Counted from the first letter of the stretch, positions 1 to 13,776 are shown. The stretch is DNA of 64,000 nt from Geodermatophilaceae bacterium NBWT11 (GCA_014218215.1 CP043652.1:806001-870000), one strand, 5' to 3'. A program made the numbers and translations. Notes: a model not told the origin generated them from the sequence alone.

Positions 1-592
1 ACTTGCGCGCCATCGCCACGGCGGTCGCGTAGACCTCGTCGTCGGCCACCACCGCGTCGGCCATGCCGAGCTCGAGGGCCTCCTCGGCGCCCACGTGCCG
101 GCCGGTGAAGACGATGTCCTTGGCCTTCGCCGGGCCGATCAGCCGGGCCAGTCGCTGGGTGCCGCCGGCGCCGGGGATGACCCCGAGCAGGATCTCGGGC
201 TGGCCGAGCTTGGCCGAGCTGCCCATCACCCGGAAGTCCGCGCACAGCGCCAGCTCGTAGCCACCGCCGAGGGCGTAGCCGGTGATCGCGGCGACGACGG
301 GCTTCGGGATCCGGGTGACCTCGCGGAAGGAGTGCGTGAGCTCCCGGCCCCAGGCGACCATCGAGGACCCGGTCAGCTGGGCCATCGCCTTGATGTCGGC
401 ACCGGCGGCGAAGACCCGCTCCCCGCCGTAGAGCACCACGGCCCGGACGTCGGCGCGGCTGGCGCACTCCTGCGCGGCGGCCCGGACCTCCCAGTGCAGC
501 TGCTCGTCGATCGCGTTCATCTTGCCGCGGTCGAGGCGGATCGTGCCCACCCCGTCCTCGACCTGCAGGGTCACGAACTCCGGCTCGGCCAT
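1..592 (-). CDS. Enoyl-CoA hydratase (3' part outside window)
   Basis: This is the N-terminal 197 residues of a crotonase-fold enoyl-CoA hydratase, which hydrates trans-2-enoyl-CoA to 3-hydroxyacyl-CoA in beta-oxidation or related acyl-CoA routes. The oxyanion-hole segment FAAGADIKAM is visible near residues 61-70. Both catalytic glutamates are present, in GGGYELAL and in GQPEILLG, so this is probably a true hydratase rather than an isomerase. The ATG start is preceded by GAGGAG at a good distance, with a TAGGGT -10-like box about 40 nt upstream (632-637) that overlaps the end of the next gene. The C-terminus runs off the left edge of the window. The fold and catalytic residues are clear; the physiological substrate is not. 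Confidence 0.9.
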   Translation of the reverse strand, partial: MAEPEFVTLQVEDGVGTIRLDRGKMNAIDEQLHWEVRAAAQECASRADVRAVVLYGGERVFAAGADIKAMAQLTGSSMVAWGRELTHSFREVTRIPKPVVAAITGYALGGGYELALCADFRVMGSSAKLGQPEILLGVIPGAGGTQRLARLIGPAKAKDIVFTGRHVGAEEALELGMADAVVADDEVYATAVAMARK

Positions 593-634
593 GTGCGGTG
601 CTCCTCGTGGTGGGACGACGTCGTCGGCTCGACC

Positions 635-1435
635 CTAGGCCGGTGGACTCGCACGACGTGCGGTGAAGCGGCCGCGGACCCGGCCCAGGGCCAGGGGCAG
701 GCCGAAGGTGTCGCTGAGCAGCTCGGGGGTGACGACGTCGTCCACCGGGCCGGCGGCGACCACCTGGCCCCCGCGCAGCAGCAGCGCGTGGGTGTAGCCG
801 GGCGGGATCTCCTCGACGTGGTGGGTGACCAGCACCTGCGCCGGCGCCTGGTCGTCGCGGGCCAGGTCGGTGAGCCGGGACACCAGGTCCTCGCGGCCGC
901 CGAGGTCCAGCCCGGCGCCGGGCTCGTCGAGCAGCAGGAGCTCGGGGTCGGTCATCAGCGCCCGGGCGATCTGGGTGCGCTTGCGCTCGCCCTCGCTCAG
1001 GGTGCCGAACGGCCGGCCCGCGTAGGGCGCCACGCCCCACTGGTCCATGAGCATCGCCGCGCGGGTCAGGTCGTGGACGTCGTAGCGCTCGCGCCACCGG
1101 CCGACGACGGCGTACCCGGCGGAGACGACGACGTCCCCGACCCGTTCGGTGCCCGAGATCCGCTGGGCGAGGGCGGCGCTGGTGAGCCCGATGCGGGTGC
1201 GCAGCTCGAAGACGTCGACCGCGCCCAGGGTCTCCCCGAGAACGGTGACCTCACCGCGGGTGGGGTGCATCTGCGCCGAGGCCAGCTGCATGAGGGTGGT
1301 CTTGCCCGCGCCGTTGGGGCCCAGGAGCACCCAGCGCTCGTCGGAGTGCACCGTCCAGTCGACGGCGCGCAGCAGGTGGGACTCCCCCCGCACCACGTCG
1401 ACACCGCGGAACCGGACGACCTCGTCAGCTGGCAC
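635..1435 (-). CDS. ABC transporter ATP-binding protein, stand-alone
   Basis: A single nucleotide-binding domain of about 266 residues. Walker A (GPNGAGKTT), signature (LSEGERKR), Walker B (LLLLDEPGAG) and the H-loop (VTHH) are all intact. No permease or binding-protein gene is adjacent, so the substrate is unknown; the sequence resembles the YlmA/ModF-like lone ATPases. The GTG start giving PADEVVRF is chosen because conserved sequence begins there. An ATG 18 codons upstream, at 1489, is the alternative and would leave only a few bases before divergent glgX. The gene is transcribed away from glgX and towards the enoyl-CoA hydratase. Confidence 0.85.
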   Translation of the reverse strand: MPADEVVRFRGVDVVRGESHLLRAVDWTVHSDERWVLLGPNGAGKTTLMQLASAQMHPTRGEVTVLGETLGAVDVFELRTRIGLTSAALAQRISGTERVGDVVVSAGYAVVGRWRERYDVHDLTRAAMLMDQWGVAPYAGRPFGTLSEGERKRTQIARALMTDPELLLLDEPGAGLDLGGREDLVSRLTDLARDDQAPAQVLVTHHVEEIPPGYTHALLLRGGQVVAAGPVDDVVTPELLSDTFGLPLALGRVRGRFTARRASPPA

Positions 1436-1496
1436 ACCCCCATCCAACCAACCCGCCTGCGGGGAGCGCGGGTCCGACTCGGGCACCATCTGCCGG

Positions 1497-3629
<2,133 letters not shown>

Positions 3630-3633
3630 GCCC

Positions 3634-3813
3634 TCAGCAGCAGCGCTCGTGGGCGTGCGCGGCGGCGACGTCGGTGCGGTGCCGCTCGAACGCCCGGCGG
3701 GTCATCGGCTCCCGGCCCTCCGCGGCGCAGGCGGCGAGGTGCCGGTCGTACCGGTCCTCGCCCGTCAGCGCGCGCAGGTACCAGTGGACGCCGGCCCACG
3801 CCCGTCGGATCAC
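3634..3813 (-). CDS. YbdD/YjiX family small protein
   Basis: A 59-residue protein of the YbdD/YjiX (DUF466) family, recognised from the compact pattern WAGVHWYLRALTGEDRYDRHL followed by PMTRREF-like sequence (here PMTRRAFERHR). The GTG start overlaps the cstA stop in a GTGA tetranucleotide, so it is translationally coupled to cstA. This cstA-ybdD pairing is a known arrangement in bacteria, and in E. coli the partner is needed for transport by the CstA homologue BtsT. The role here is inferred from that pairing. The C-terminus HERCC carries two cysteines of unknown purpose. The gene converges on glgX with four bases between them. Confidence 0.85.
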   Translation of the reverse strand: MIRRAWAGVHWYLRALTGEDRYDRHLAACAAEGREPMTRRAFERHRTDVAAAHAHERCC

Positions 3814-6020
3814 TGCTGGCCCGACGGTTCCCGCTCGGCCGCCAGCCGCGCCCGCTCGGCGTCCAGCAGCTCCCGCTCCTCGGCGGTCGGGAAGAACCCG
3901 GCCGGCTCGACGATGCGGCTGGGCTCGGCGGGCACCTCGGTCGTCGGCAGGCCACCGGCACGGACGGCGCGAACGATCACCCATGCGCCGTTGAGCACCA
4001 CGACCAGGGCCAACACGGCGAAGACCGACTGCAGCACCCCGTTCGTCGTGGAGTTGGTGACCACCTGCTGCATCGCCTCGCCGTCGGCAGCCGGGGCGAG
4101 CACCTCACCGCGCTCCAGGGCGTCGGCGTACCGGGCGCGCTGGGCGAAGTAGCCCACCGCGGGGTCGGCGGAGAACACCTTCTGGAACGAGGCCGTCATC
4201 GTGATGGTCAGCACCCAGGCCAGCGGGACGCCGGTGACCCACGCGTAGCGGGTCTTGCCGTGCTTGACCAGCAGCACCGTGCACAGCGTCAGCGCGATCG
4301 CGGCCAGCAGCTGGTTGGCGATGCCGAACAGCGGGAAGAGCTGGTTGATCCCGCCCAGGGGGTCGGTGACCCCGACGTACAGGATGTATCCCCAGGCGCC
4401 GACGACCACGGCCGAGGCGATCCAGCTCGCCGGCCACCAGGTCAGGTCGCCGAACTTCTTCCACACGTTGCCGACCGTGTCCTGCAGCATGAACCGGCCC
4501 ACCCGGGTGCCGGCGTCGACCGCGGTGAGGATGAACAGCGCCTCGAACATGATCGCGAAGTGGTACCAGAAGGCCTGCAGCCCGCCACCGAACGCGGTCT
4601 CGAAGATCTCCGAGATGCCGTACGCCAGGGTCGGGGCGCCGCCGGTGCGCGAGACCAGCGTGGACTCCTCGATGGTGTCCGCGGCGGCCTGCAGCTCGGC
4701 CGGGCCGATGCTGAAGCCGAGGTTGGCGACGAACGCCGAAGCGCCCTCGACGGTCCCGCCGGTGGCACCGGCCGGGGCGTTCATCGAGAAGTACAGCGCC
4801 GGGTCGAGGATGCAGGCCGCGATCAGCGCGCTGATCGCGACGAAGGACTCCATCAGCATGCCGCCGTAGCCGATCACCCGGACCTGGCTCTCCTTGGCGA
4901 CCATCTTCGGGGTGGTGCCGCTGGAGATCAGCGCGTGGAAGCCCGAGAGCGCACCGCAGGCGATGGTGATGAACACGAACGGGAACAGCGAGCCGGCGAA
5001 GACCGGGCCGTTGCCGTCGAGGGCGAAGCTGCTCACCGCGTCGGCCTGCAGCACCGGCATCGCGATGACCAGCCCGACGGCCAGCAGCACGATGACGCCG
5101 ATCTTCATGAACGTGGAGAGGTAGTCGCGCGGGGTCAGCAGCAGCCAGACCGGCAGCACGGAGGCGACGAAGCCGTAGACCACCAGAGCGATGACCAGGG
5201 TCGTCTTGTCCAGGGTCAGCGCGTCACCCAGCGGGGTGCCGTCGACCATCCCGCCGCCGATGATCGCGGCCAGCAGCGCGACGACGCCGATGGCGCTGGC
5301 CTCCAGCACCCTGCCCGGTCGCAGCACCCGCAGGTAGACGCCCATGAAGAGCGCGATGGGGATGGTCAGCGCGATCGAGAAGACACCCCAGGGCGACTCG
5401 GCCAGCGCGTTGACCACGATCAGCGCCAGCACCGCCAGGATGATGATCATGATGGCGAACACGGCGATCAGCGCCGCGATCCCGCCGACCACGCCGATCT
5501 CGGCGCGGATCATCTGACCCAGGCTCTGCCCGTTGCGGCGCATCGAGAAGAACAGCACGACCATGTCCTGCACCGCGCCGGCGGCGATGACGCCGACGAT
5601 GATCCACACCGTGCCGGGCAGGTAGCCCATCTGGGCGGCGAGCACCGGGCCGACGAGCGGGCCGGCGCCGGCGATCGCGGCGAAGTGGTGGCCGAAGAGC
5701 ACCCGGCGGTCGGTGACCTCGAAGTCCCGGCCGTTCTCCAGCCGCTCGGCCGGGGTGGCCCGCCGGTCGTCGACCTCCAGGACCCTGCGCACGATGAACC
5801 GGGAGTAGAAGCGGTAGGCGATCGCGTAGCTCGACAGCGCGGCGAACAGGATCCACAGCGCGCTGACCGACTCCCCGCGGGAGACCGCCAGCACCGTCCA
5901 GCAGACCGCCCCGACCAGGGCGACCAGCGACCAGACGACGACCCCCTTCGCAGAGGGGCGACGGCTCCGCCGGGTCTCGGGCTCGTCCGGTGTCCGCAGC
6001 GCTGCGGTGTCGGTGCTCAC
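3810..6020 (-). CDS. cstA: Carbon starvation protein CstA, peptide/pyruvate transporter
   Basis: A polytopic inner-membrane protein of 736 residues with at least 16 hydrophobic segments. The N-terminal CstA domain carries the typical motifs RFYSRF, GHHFAAIAGAGPLVGPVLAAQMG (split here for length: GHHFAAIAGAGP then LVGPVLAAQ) and ISSGTTPKM. CstA-family proteins import pyruvate or peptides under carbon limitation. The GTG start is supported by a TAGGTT box exactly 7 nt upstream, which suggests a leaderless mRNA. The gene is followed by its overlapping small partner. The C-terminal about 50 residues are charged and cytoplasmic. The family call is secure; substrate choice between pyruvate and peptides is not visible. 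Confidence 0.95.
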   Translation of the reverse strand: MSTDTAALRTPDEPETRRSRRPSAKGVVVWSLVALVGAVCWTVLAVSRGESVSALWILFAALSSYAIAYRFYSRFIVRRVLEVDDRRATPAERLENGRDFEVTDRRVLFGHHFAAIAGAGPLVGPVLAAQMGYLPGTVWIIVGVIAAGAVQDMVVLFFSMRRNGQSLGQMIRAEIGVVGGIAALIAVFAIMIIILAVLALIVVNALAESPWGVFSIALTIPIALFMGVYLRVLRPGRVLEASAIGVVALLAAIIGGGMVDGTPLGDALTLDKTTLVIALVVYGFVASVLPVWLLLTPRDYLSTFMKIGVIVLLAVGLVIAMPVLQADAVSSFALDGNGPVFAGSLFPFVFITIACGALSGFHALISSGTTPKMVAKESQVRVIGYGGMLMESFVAISALIAACILDPALYFSMNAPAGATGGTVEGASAFVANLGFSIGPAELQAAADTIEESTLVSRTGGAPTLAYGISEIFETAFGGGLQAFWYHFAIMFEALFILTAVDAGTRVGRFMLQDTVGNVWKKFGDLTWWPASWIASAVVVGAWGYILYVGVTDPLGGINQLFPLFGIANQLLAAIALTLCTVLLVKHGKTRYAWVTGVPLAWVLTITMTASFQKVFSADPAVGYFAQRARYADALERGEVLAPAADGEAMQQVVTNSTTNGVLQSVFAVLALVVVLNGAWVIVRAVRAGGLPTTEVPAEPSRIVEPAGFFPTAEERELLDAERARLAAEREPSGQQ

Positions 6021-6027
6021 CCGGCGG

Positions 6028-6033
6028 AACCTA
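6028..6033 (-). promoter_or_regulatory. -10 box of a leaderless cstA promoter
   Basis: TAGGTT on the minus strand lies 7 nt before the GTG of cstA. A transcript starting at the usual distance from this box would begin at or next to the start codon. No ribosome-binding site is visible in between. The -35 region was not recognised. Confidence 0.55.
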
Positions 6034-6110
6034 GCCGCCGCTCACACAGCTGGGACACAACGGCGCCACAGTGTGACGAGGCTGTGACCGGACCCGTGGG
6101 CCCGGGTGGG

Positions 6111-7133
6111 TCAGGCTGCGGGCTGCTCGAAGGTGATGACGGTCCAGCCCAGCAGCAGCCGGTCACCGTCGGAGAGCGCGTGCGCCACCCCAGGCTCCAG
6201 CTGGGTCCACTCGGTGGCCTCGGGGCCCGCGACGTGGGTGCCGTTGAGGGAGCCCAGGTCGACCAGGGAGACCTCGCGGCCGGCCCGCTGCACCGCGGCG
6301 TGGGCCGAGGAGAGCACGTTCTGGGTGTCGGCGATCGGCACGGCGGTGGCGGTGCCGCTGGTGACCAGCTCGTGGCCGTCGGGACGTCGTCCCAGCACGA
6401 GGTCGTTGTCCACGGTGACGACCATGCCGTCGTCGAAGCGGAGCACCGGGGCCGCGGGCGGGGAGTCCGGCTGCCAGAACGCGGTGGACTCGCCACCGGC
6501 CTGGGCCGGGGCCTGGGCGGGCTCCTCGGCGGCGGGCTCCCACGCGGCCGGCTCGGGGGCCGGGGCGGCGGGGGCGCTGAAGCCGGAGTCCGAGCCTGCG
6601 GAGAAGCGCTCCGCCGGCGGGCTGCTCACCGGTGCCGCGACCGGGACGGCGACCGAGGGCGGGGTGGCCGCGGTCAGCTGCAGGCTGGCGCCGCTGCCGG
6701 GCACGGTGCCCTCGACCAGGTCGTAGGCCACGCCCGGGGGCACCGGGGACGGGGCGGAGCCGGGGCCGACGTAGAGGGAGGAGCCGAGGTCGAAACCGGC
6801 GGCCAGGGTGCAGCCGCCGTCGACCTGGCGACCGGAGACCGGCACGCCGTCGACCGAGGGCTGGCCCTTGCCCGACCAGAGCGCCACCCCGGAGCCCGAG
6901 CCACCGGCGGTGTCGGCGAGGACCAGGGCGAAGGAGGCACCGGAGTCGGCCAGCGCGCCGACCTGACCGGCGACCGCGCTCAGCACCCGGTCGGCACCGG
7001 GGCCCGAGACCCCCAGGCAGGCGTGCAGCGTCGCCACCAGGGCGGGCGAGCCGGGGGCGTCCACCCACAGCAGGCCACCGCCACGGCGGGCGACGACGTT
7101 GTCTCCGGGGAGCACCTCACAGCGGTCGGGCAT
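6111..7133 (-). CDS. FHA domain-containing protein
   Basis: A 340-residue protein with a C-terminal forkhead-associated domain (about residues 235-335). The FHA signature is visible as LGRRP, then LSSAHAAVQ, then DLGSLNGTHV. These motifs bind phosphothreonine, so the protein probably reads Ser/Thr kinase signalling. The N-terminal 150 residues (SFALVLADTAGGSG, LWVDAPGSPA) are not a family I recognise. They are joined to the FHA domain by a Pro/Ala-rich linker of about 70 residues. No kinase or phosphatase gene is adjacent. The start is ATG with no strong ribosome-binding site. The stop is 90 bases before the start of cstA on the same strand. Confidence 0.8.
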   Translation of the reverse strand: MPDRCEVLPGDNVVARRGGGLLWVDAPGSPALVATLHACLGVSGPGADRVLSAVAGQVGALADSGASFALVLADTAGGSGSGVALWSGKGQPSVDGVPVSGRQVDGGCTLAAGFDLGSSLYVGPGSAPSPVPPGVAYDLVEGTVPGSGASLQLTAATPPSVAVPVAAPVSSPPAERFSAGSDSGFSAPAAPAPEPAAWEPAAEEPAQAPAQAGGESTAFWQPDSPPAAPVLRFDDGMVVTVDNDLVLGRRPDGHELVTSGTATAVPIADTQNVLSSAHAAVQRAGREVSLVDLGSLNGTHVAGPEATEWTQLEPGVAHALSDGDRLLLGWTVITFEQPAA

Positions 7134-7178
7134 GCGGCGAGACTAACGGCGCGAAGACGATCACGTGATCCGCCGTGC

Positions 7179-7223
7179 CGGTGAGGGAGAGACCCGTGCG
7201 TGTCGCCGGTCTCTCCCTCACCG
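7179..7223 (-). terminator. Terminator hairpin after glgP
   Basis: A perfect 16-bp inverted repeat (CGGTGAGGGAGAGACC and its complement) with a 13-nt loop lies just after the glgP stop. It has no T-run, as is common in high-GC actinobacteria. It separates glgP from the FHA gene. Confidence 0.8.
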
Positions 7224-7229
7224 TGAGGC

Positions 7230-9779
7230 TCAGGCGTTGCTGACCACGCCCAGCTCGGCGGGGTCGGCCAGGTGCTCGGAGTGCGGGAGCACCCGGACGG
7301 TGTAGCCGAAGGCGCCGGTGCGCTCCAGCGGCACCGTCGAGGTGAACCAGTGCCGGGAGCCCTCGGTGGCCTCGTGGGTCATCGCCACGGTGGTCACCTC
7401 GTGCAGTCCGTCGGTGTCGTCGACCCGGCCGTAGGCGGCCTGCACCTGGACGTCGGCGGGCACCAGGCCCGGCAGCTCCACCTCGGCCCGCAGGTCGATG
7501 GTCGAGCCGATCTCCGGGGTGTCCCCCACCCCGGTGGCCTCCACGTGGGCCACCCGGACGCTGCCCCAGTTGCCCAGCAGGTGCGCCCGCCAGGCCGCCT
7601 GGTCACGGGCCACGGCGTAGCCGCCCTCGGCCAGCGCCCGGCTGCTGCGCGCGGCCGGGACGTACAGCTGCTGCACGTAGTCGGCGACCATCCGGCTGGC
7701 CAGCACCTTGGGGCCGAGGTCCTTGAGGGTGTGCTTGACCATCTCGACCCAGCGGGTGGGCACGCCGTCCCGGTCGGTCTCGTAGAACCGGGGCAGCACC
7801 TGCCGGTCGAGCAGGTCGTAGATGGCCTGGGCCTCGACGTCGTCCCGCCGGTCGGCGTCCGCGACGCCGTCGGCGGTGGGGATCGCCCAGCCGTTCTGGC
7901 CGTCGAACCACTCGTCCCACCACCCGTCCTTGATGGACAGGTTGAGCCCGCCGTTGAGCGCGGACTTCATCCCCGAGGTGCCGCAGGCCTCCAGCGGCCG
8001 CAGCGGGTTGTTCAGCCAGACGTCGCAGCCCCAGTAGAGGTACCGGGCCATGCCGATGTCGTAGCCGGGCAGGAACGCGATCCGGTGCCGGATCTCCGGG
8101 TCGTCGGCGAACTTCACCATCTGCTGGATGAGCTGCTTGCCGCCGTCGTCGGCCGGGTGGCTCTTGCCGGCGATGACCAGCTGGATCGGCCGCTCGGGGT
8201 CCAGCAGGAGGGCCTTGAGCCGCGCGGGGTCGCGCAGCATGAGGGTCAGTCGCTTGTAGGAGGGCACCCGGCGGGCGAACCCGATGGTCAGCACGTCGGG
8301 GTCGAACACCGAGTCGGTCCAGCCGACCTCGGCCTCCGACGCCCCGCGGGACAGCGCGGTCTCCCGCACCCGGCGACGCACCTCGTCGACCAGCCGGCCG
8401 CGCAGCAGCCGTCGCGTCGTCCACAGGTCACCGGGGTCGATCCGGTCGACCCCGTCGAACCGGACCGGTCCGGTGACGTCGACCGGGTCGCCCTGGCTGG
8501 TCCGCTGGGTGCCCAGCTCGACCAGCTCGCGCGCGGTCCAGGTCGGGGCGTGCACGCCGTTGGTGATCGAGGAGATCGGGACGTCGTCCTCGTCGAAGCC
8601 GGCCCACAGGTCACCGAACATGCCGCGGCTGACGTGCCCGTGCAGCTCGCTGACGCCGTTGGCCCGCTGGCCCAGCCGCAGGCCCATGTGCGCCATGTTG
8701 AACTTCGAGGCGTCCTCCTCGGCGCCCAGCGGCAGCAGCTCGTGCACCGGGACGCCGAAGCCCGCGAAGTAGCGCTCGATGAGCGCCCGTGGGAAGCGGT
8801 CGATGCCGGCCGGGACCGGGGTGTGCGTGGTGAACACGGTGCCGCCGCGCACGGCCTGCAGCGCCTCGGCGAAGGACAGCCCGTGGGACTCGGTGAGCTC
8901 GCGGATGCGCTCCACGCCCTGGAAGCCGGCGTGGCCCTCGTTGGCGTGGAAGACCTCGGGCTGCGGGGTGCCGGTGAGGGAGCAGAACGCGCGGACGGCG
9001 CGCACGCCGCCGATGCCCAGCAGCATCTCCTGGCGCAGCCGGTGGTCCTCACCGCCGCCGTAGAGCCGGTCGGTGACCCCGCGCTCGGCCGGGGCGTTCT
9101 CCTCGATGTCGCTGTCGAGCAGGAGGAGGGAGACCCGGCCGACCTGGGCGCGCCAGACGTGCGCGTGCAGGGTGCGGCCCTCGGGCAGCGGCACGGTGAT
9201 GACGACCGCGGCACCCTCGGCATCGCGCAGCAGCTTCACCGGCAGGCCGTGGGGGTCCAGGGCCGGGTAGTGCTCCAGCTGCCAGCCGTCGGCCGACAGC
9301 CCCTGGGAGAAGTAGCCGGCCCGGTAGAGCAGCCCGACGCCGATCAGCGGGAGGCCCAGGTCGGAGGCGGCCTTGAGGTGGTCCCCGGCCAGGATGCCCA
9401 GCCCGCCGGAGTACTGCGGCAGCACCTCGGTGATGCCGAACTCGGCGGAGAAGTAGGCGATCGACCCGGGCGCGTCGGCGCCCAGGGACTGGTACCAGTG
9501 CGGGGCGTCCAGGTACTCCTGCAGGTCGTCGCTGACGTCGGAGAGCCGACGCAGGAACTTGCGGTCCCGGGAGAGCTCGGCCAGCCGCTGCGCGGAGACC
9601 TCGCCGAGCACCCGGACGGGGTCGTTGCCGCAGGTGCGCCACAGCTCGGGGTCCAGCGTCTCGAACAGGTCGCGGGTCTCCGGGTGCCAGGACCAGCGGA
9701 GGTTCATCACCAACGTGGAGAGCGGGGCCAGTGCCTCGGGGAGGGAGGCTCGGACGGTGAGTCGACGGAGGGCTCGCAC
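7230..9779 (-). CDS. glgP: Alpha-glucan (maltodextrin/glycogen) phosphorylase
   Basis: An 849-residue GT35 phosphorylase of the actinobacterial type, with an N-terminal DUF3417-like extension starting RALRRLTVRASLPEAL. It releases glucose-1-phosphate from alpha-1,4-glucan using PLP. The PLP lysine region is GTSGMKSALNGG, preceded by PLEACGTSG, and the phosphate-site region SYKRLTLML is visible. The GTG start is preferred over one 16 codons upstream because a TAGGGT box lies exactly 7 nt before it (leaderless promoter) and family proteins begin there. The gene is divergent from glgE, so breakdown and synthesis of alpha-glucan share one 110-bp control region. Confidence 0.93.
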   Translation of the reverse strand: MRALRRLTVRASLPEALAPLSTLVMNLRWSWHPETRDLFETLDPELWRTCGNDPVRVLGEVSAQRLAELSRDRKFLRRLSDVSDDLQEYLDAPHWYQSLGADAPGSIAYFSAEFGITEVLPQYSGGLGILAGDHLKAASDLGLPLIGVGLLYRAGYFSQGLSADGWQLEHYPALDPHGLPVKLLRDAEGAAVVITVPLPEGRTLHAHVWRAQVGRVSLLLLDSDIEENAPAERGVTDRLYGGGEDHRLRQEMLLGIGGVRAVRAFCSLTGTPQPEVFHANEGHAGFQGVERIRELTESHGLSFAEALQAVRGGTVFTTHTPVPAGIDRFPRALIERYFAGFGVPVHELLPLGAEEDASKFNMAHMGLRLGQRANGVSELHGHVSRGMFGDLWAGFDEDDVPISSITNGVHAPTWTARELVELGTQRTSQGDPVDVTGPVRFDGVDRIDPGDLWTTRRLLRGRLVDEVRRRVRETALSRGASEAEVGWTDSVFDPDVLTIGFARRVPSYKRLTLMLRDPARLKALLLDPERPIQLVIAGKSHPADDGGKQLIQQMVKFADDPEIRHRIAFLPGYDIGMARYLYWGCDVWLNNPLRPLEACGTSGMKSALNGGLNLSIKDGWWDEWFDGQNGWAIPTADGVADADRRDDVEAQAIYDLLDRQVLPRFYETDRDGVPTRWVEMVKHTLKDLGPKVLASRMVADYVQQLYVPAARSSRALAEGGYAVARDQAAWRAHLLGNWGSVRVAHVEATGVGDTPEIGSTIDLRAEVELPGLVPADVQVQAAYGRVDDTDGLHEVTTVAMTHEATEGSRHWFTSTVPLERTGAFGYTVRVLPHSEHLADPAELGVVSNA

Positions 9780-9786
9780 GACGCCG

Positions 9787-9882
9787 ACCCTAGCGGCCCC
9801 GGGTGGTCTCACCGAGCCCTGCGTCACACTCCCCCGGGCCCTGGACCGCCGACGTGCCGCGGCTCCCGCACGCCGATAGCGT
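9787..9882. promoter_or_regulatory. Divergent leaderless promoters of glgP and glgE
   Basis: On the minus strand TAGGGT (9787-9792) is 7 nt before the glgP GTG. On the plus strand TAGCGT (9877-9882) is 7 nt before the glgE ATG. Both spacings fit transcripts that begin at the start codon. The two -10 boxes are about 85 bp apart, leaving room for a shared operator, but I saw no clear palindrome. Confidence 0.6.
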
Positions 9883-9889
9883 GACGCCG

Positions 9890-11893
9890 ATGACTGGCCG
9901 CGCTGATCTCCGTCTCGGCATCACCGATGTCGCCCCCGTCGTGTCCTGCGGGTCGTTCTCGTCCCGCGCCGTGGTCGGCGAGCACGTGCCGATCACCGCC
10001 ACCGTGTTCCGCGAGGGGCACGACGCCGTGGCGGCCAACGTGGTCTGGAACCCCCCCGCCACCCCCGGCAAGCGGGCCACCCGCCCGCCGCTGGTGCGGA
10101 TGGCCCCCTTCGGCCCCGAGCCCGACCGGTGGACCGCGACCGTGGTCCCCGACCGGGAGGGCCTGTGGACCTACCAGGTCGAGGCCTGGGACGACCCGAT
10201 CGCGACCTGGCACCACGCCGTCGAGGTCAAGGTCGAGGCCGGCCAGGGGGCCGAGGACCTCGCCAACGACCTCGAGGAGGGCGCCCTTCTCCTCGACGAG
10301 GTGCAGAAGACGGTGCCCCGCGAGCACCGCAGCGCCGTGGCCGCGGCCGCCGTCGCGCTGCGCGACACCTCCCTGGAGCTCACCGCCCGGCTCTCCCCCG
10401 CGCTGGCGTCCTCGATGACCGAGCTCCTGCACGCCCACCCGGTGCGCCGGCTGGTCACCCGCTCCCCCCGCTACGAGGTCTGGGTCGACCGGGTCCGAGC
10501 GCTCTACGGCTCCTGGTACGAGTTCTTCCCGCGCTCCGAGGGCCCCGTCGTCGCCGGCCGGCCCACGCACGGCACGTTCGCCCAGGCGGCCGAGCGGCTC
10601 CCCGCGATCGCCGGGATGGGCTTCGACGTGGTCTACCTGCCCCCGATCCACCCGATCGGCACGGTCAACCGCAAGGGCAAGAACAACACCCTCACCACCG
10701 AGGACGGCGACGTCGGCTCCCCGTGGGCCATCGGCAGCGCCGACGGCGGCCACGACGCCGTGCACCCCGAGCTCGGCACGATGGCCGACTTCGAGGCCTT
10801 CGTCGCCCGCACCCGGGAGCTGGGCATGGAGGTGGCGCTGGACTTCGCGCTGCAGGCCGCGCCGGACCACCCGTGGGTGACCAGCAACCCGGAGTGGTTC
10901 ACCACCAAGCCCGACGGCACCATCGCCTACGCGGAGAACCCGCCGAAGAAGTACCAGGACATCTACCCGATCAACTTCGACAACGACCCGGCCGGCATCT
11001 ACGCCGAGGCGCTGCGGGTGCTGCGGGTCTGGATCGCCGCCGGGGTCAAGGTGTTCCGGGTCGACAACCCGCACACCAAGGCGCTGAACTTCTGGCACTG
11101 GGTGATCTGGGAGGTCAAGAAGACCGACCCCGACGTGCTGTTCCTGGCCGAGGCGTTCACCCGCCCGGCGATGATGCACCAGCTGGCCCGGGTCGGCTTC
11201 ACCCAGAGCTACAGCTACTTCACCTGGCGCACCGAGAAGCAGGAGATCGAGGAGTACGGCCGTGACCTGGCCGGGACCGCGCACTACATGCGGCCCAACT
11301 TCTTCGTCAACACCCCGGACATCCTGCACGCGTCGCTGCAGTTCGGCGGCCCGCCGATGTTCAAGATCCGGGCCGCGCTGGCCGCGCTGATGAGCCCCAC
11401 CTGGGGCGTCTACTCCGGCTTCGAGCTCTTCGAGCACGTCGCGCTCAAGCCGGGCAGCGAGGAGTACCTGGACACCGAGAAGTTCCAGCTCCGGCCCCGT
11501 GACTACGCCGCCGCCGAGGCCCAGGGCCGCTCGCTGGCGCCCTACCTCACGATGCTCAACCGGGTCCGCCGCGAGCACCCCGCGCTGCAGCAGCTGCGCA
11601 CGCTGACCTTCCACCCGGTCGACAACGAGAACCTGCTCTGTTTCTCCAAGACCGATCCCGGCTCCGACGACGCCGTGCTCGTGGTCGTCTCGCTGTCCAG
11701 CCAGCACACCCAGGTCGGCACCACGGCCCTGGACCTGTCGGCGCTGGGGATGGACTGGAGCGACCGGTTCACCGTGGTCGACCAGGTCACCGGCGACGAG
11801 TACGAGTGGGGCCAGTTCAACTACGTCGAGCTGGACCCCTACCGCGAGCCCGCGCACGTCTTCGCCGTCCGCCGGCACACCCCGTTCGGCTGA
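9890..11893 (+). CDS. glgE: Alpha-1,4-glucan:maltose-1-phosphate maltosyltransferase GlgE
   Basis: A 667-residue GH13_3 enzyme that transfers maltosyl units from maltose-1-phosphate to the non-reducing end of alpha-1,4-glucan. The N-terminal beta-sandwich contains [13 protein letters not shown]. The catalytic barrel shows the nucleophile Asp-392 in FRVDNPHTK and the acid/base Glu-421 in FLAEAFTRP. Both are offset by exactly two from the published Streptomyces residues Asp394 and Glu423. The ATG start is fixed by a TAGCGT box 7 nt upstream; an in-frame start 29 codons earlier would lie before that promoter. It is the first gene of glgE-treS-mak-glgB and receives its substrate from Mak. Confidence 0.96.
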   Translation: MTGRADLRLGITDVAPVVSCGSFSSRAVVGEHVPITATVFREGHDAVAANVVWNPPATPGKRATRPPLVRMAPFGPEPDRWTATVVPDREGLWTYQVEAWDDPIATWHHAVEVKVEAGQGAEDLANDLEEGALLLDEVQKTVPREHRSAVAAAAVALRDTSLELTARLSPALASSMTELLHAHPVRRLVTRSPRYEVWVDRVRALYGSWYEFFPRSEGPVVAGRPTHGTFAQAAERLPAIAGMGFDVVYLPPIHPIGTVNRKGKNNTLTTEDGDVGSPWAIGSADGGHDAVHPELGTMADFEAFVARTRELGMEVALDFALQAAPDHPWVTSNPEWFTTKPDGTIAYAENPPKKYQDIYPINFDNDPAGIYAEALRVLRVWIAAGVKVFRVDNPHTKALNFWHWVIWEVKKTDPDVLFLAEAFTRPAMMHQLARVGFTQSYSYFTWRTEKQEIEEYGRDLAGTAHYMRPNFFVNTPDILHASLQFGGPPMFKIRAALAALMSPTWGVYSGFELFEHVALKPGSEEYLDTEKFQLRPRDYAAAEAQGRSLAPYLTMLNRVRREHPALQQLRTLTFHPVDNENLLCFSKTDPGSDDAVLVVVSLSSQHTQVGTTALDLSALGMDWSDRFTVVDQVTGDEYEWGQFNYVELDPYREPAHVFAVRRHTPFG

Positions 11894-11946
11894 CCGCGAC
11901 CCCCGACAGCCACCCCAGACACCCAGAGTCGAGGACCGACCTCCCC

Positions 11947-13772
<1,826 letters not shown>

Positions 13773-13776
<4 letters not shown>

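Noticed and set aside
4260-7184. A 974-codon open frame antisense to cstA and the FHA gene
   Set aside because: Its Asp/Arg/Gln/His-rich composition is a shadow of hydrophobic codons on the minus strand.
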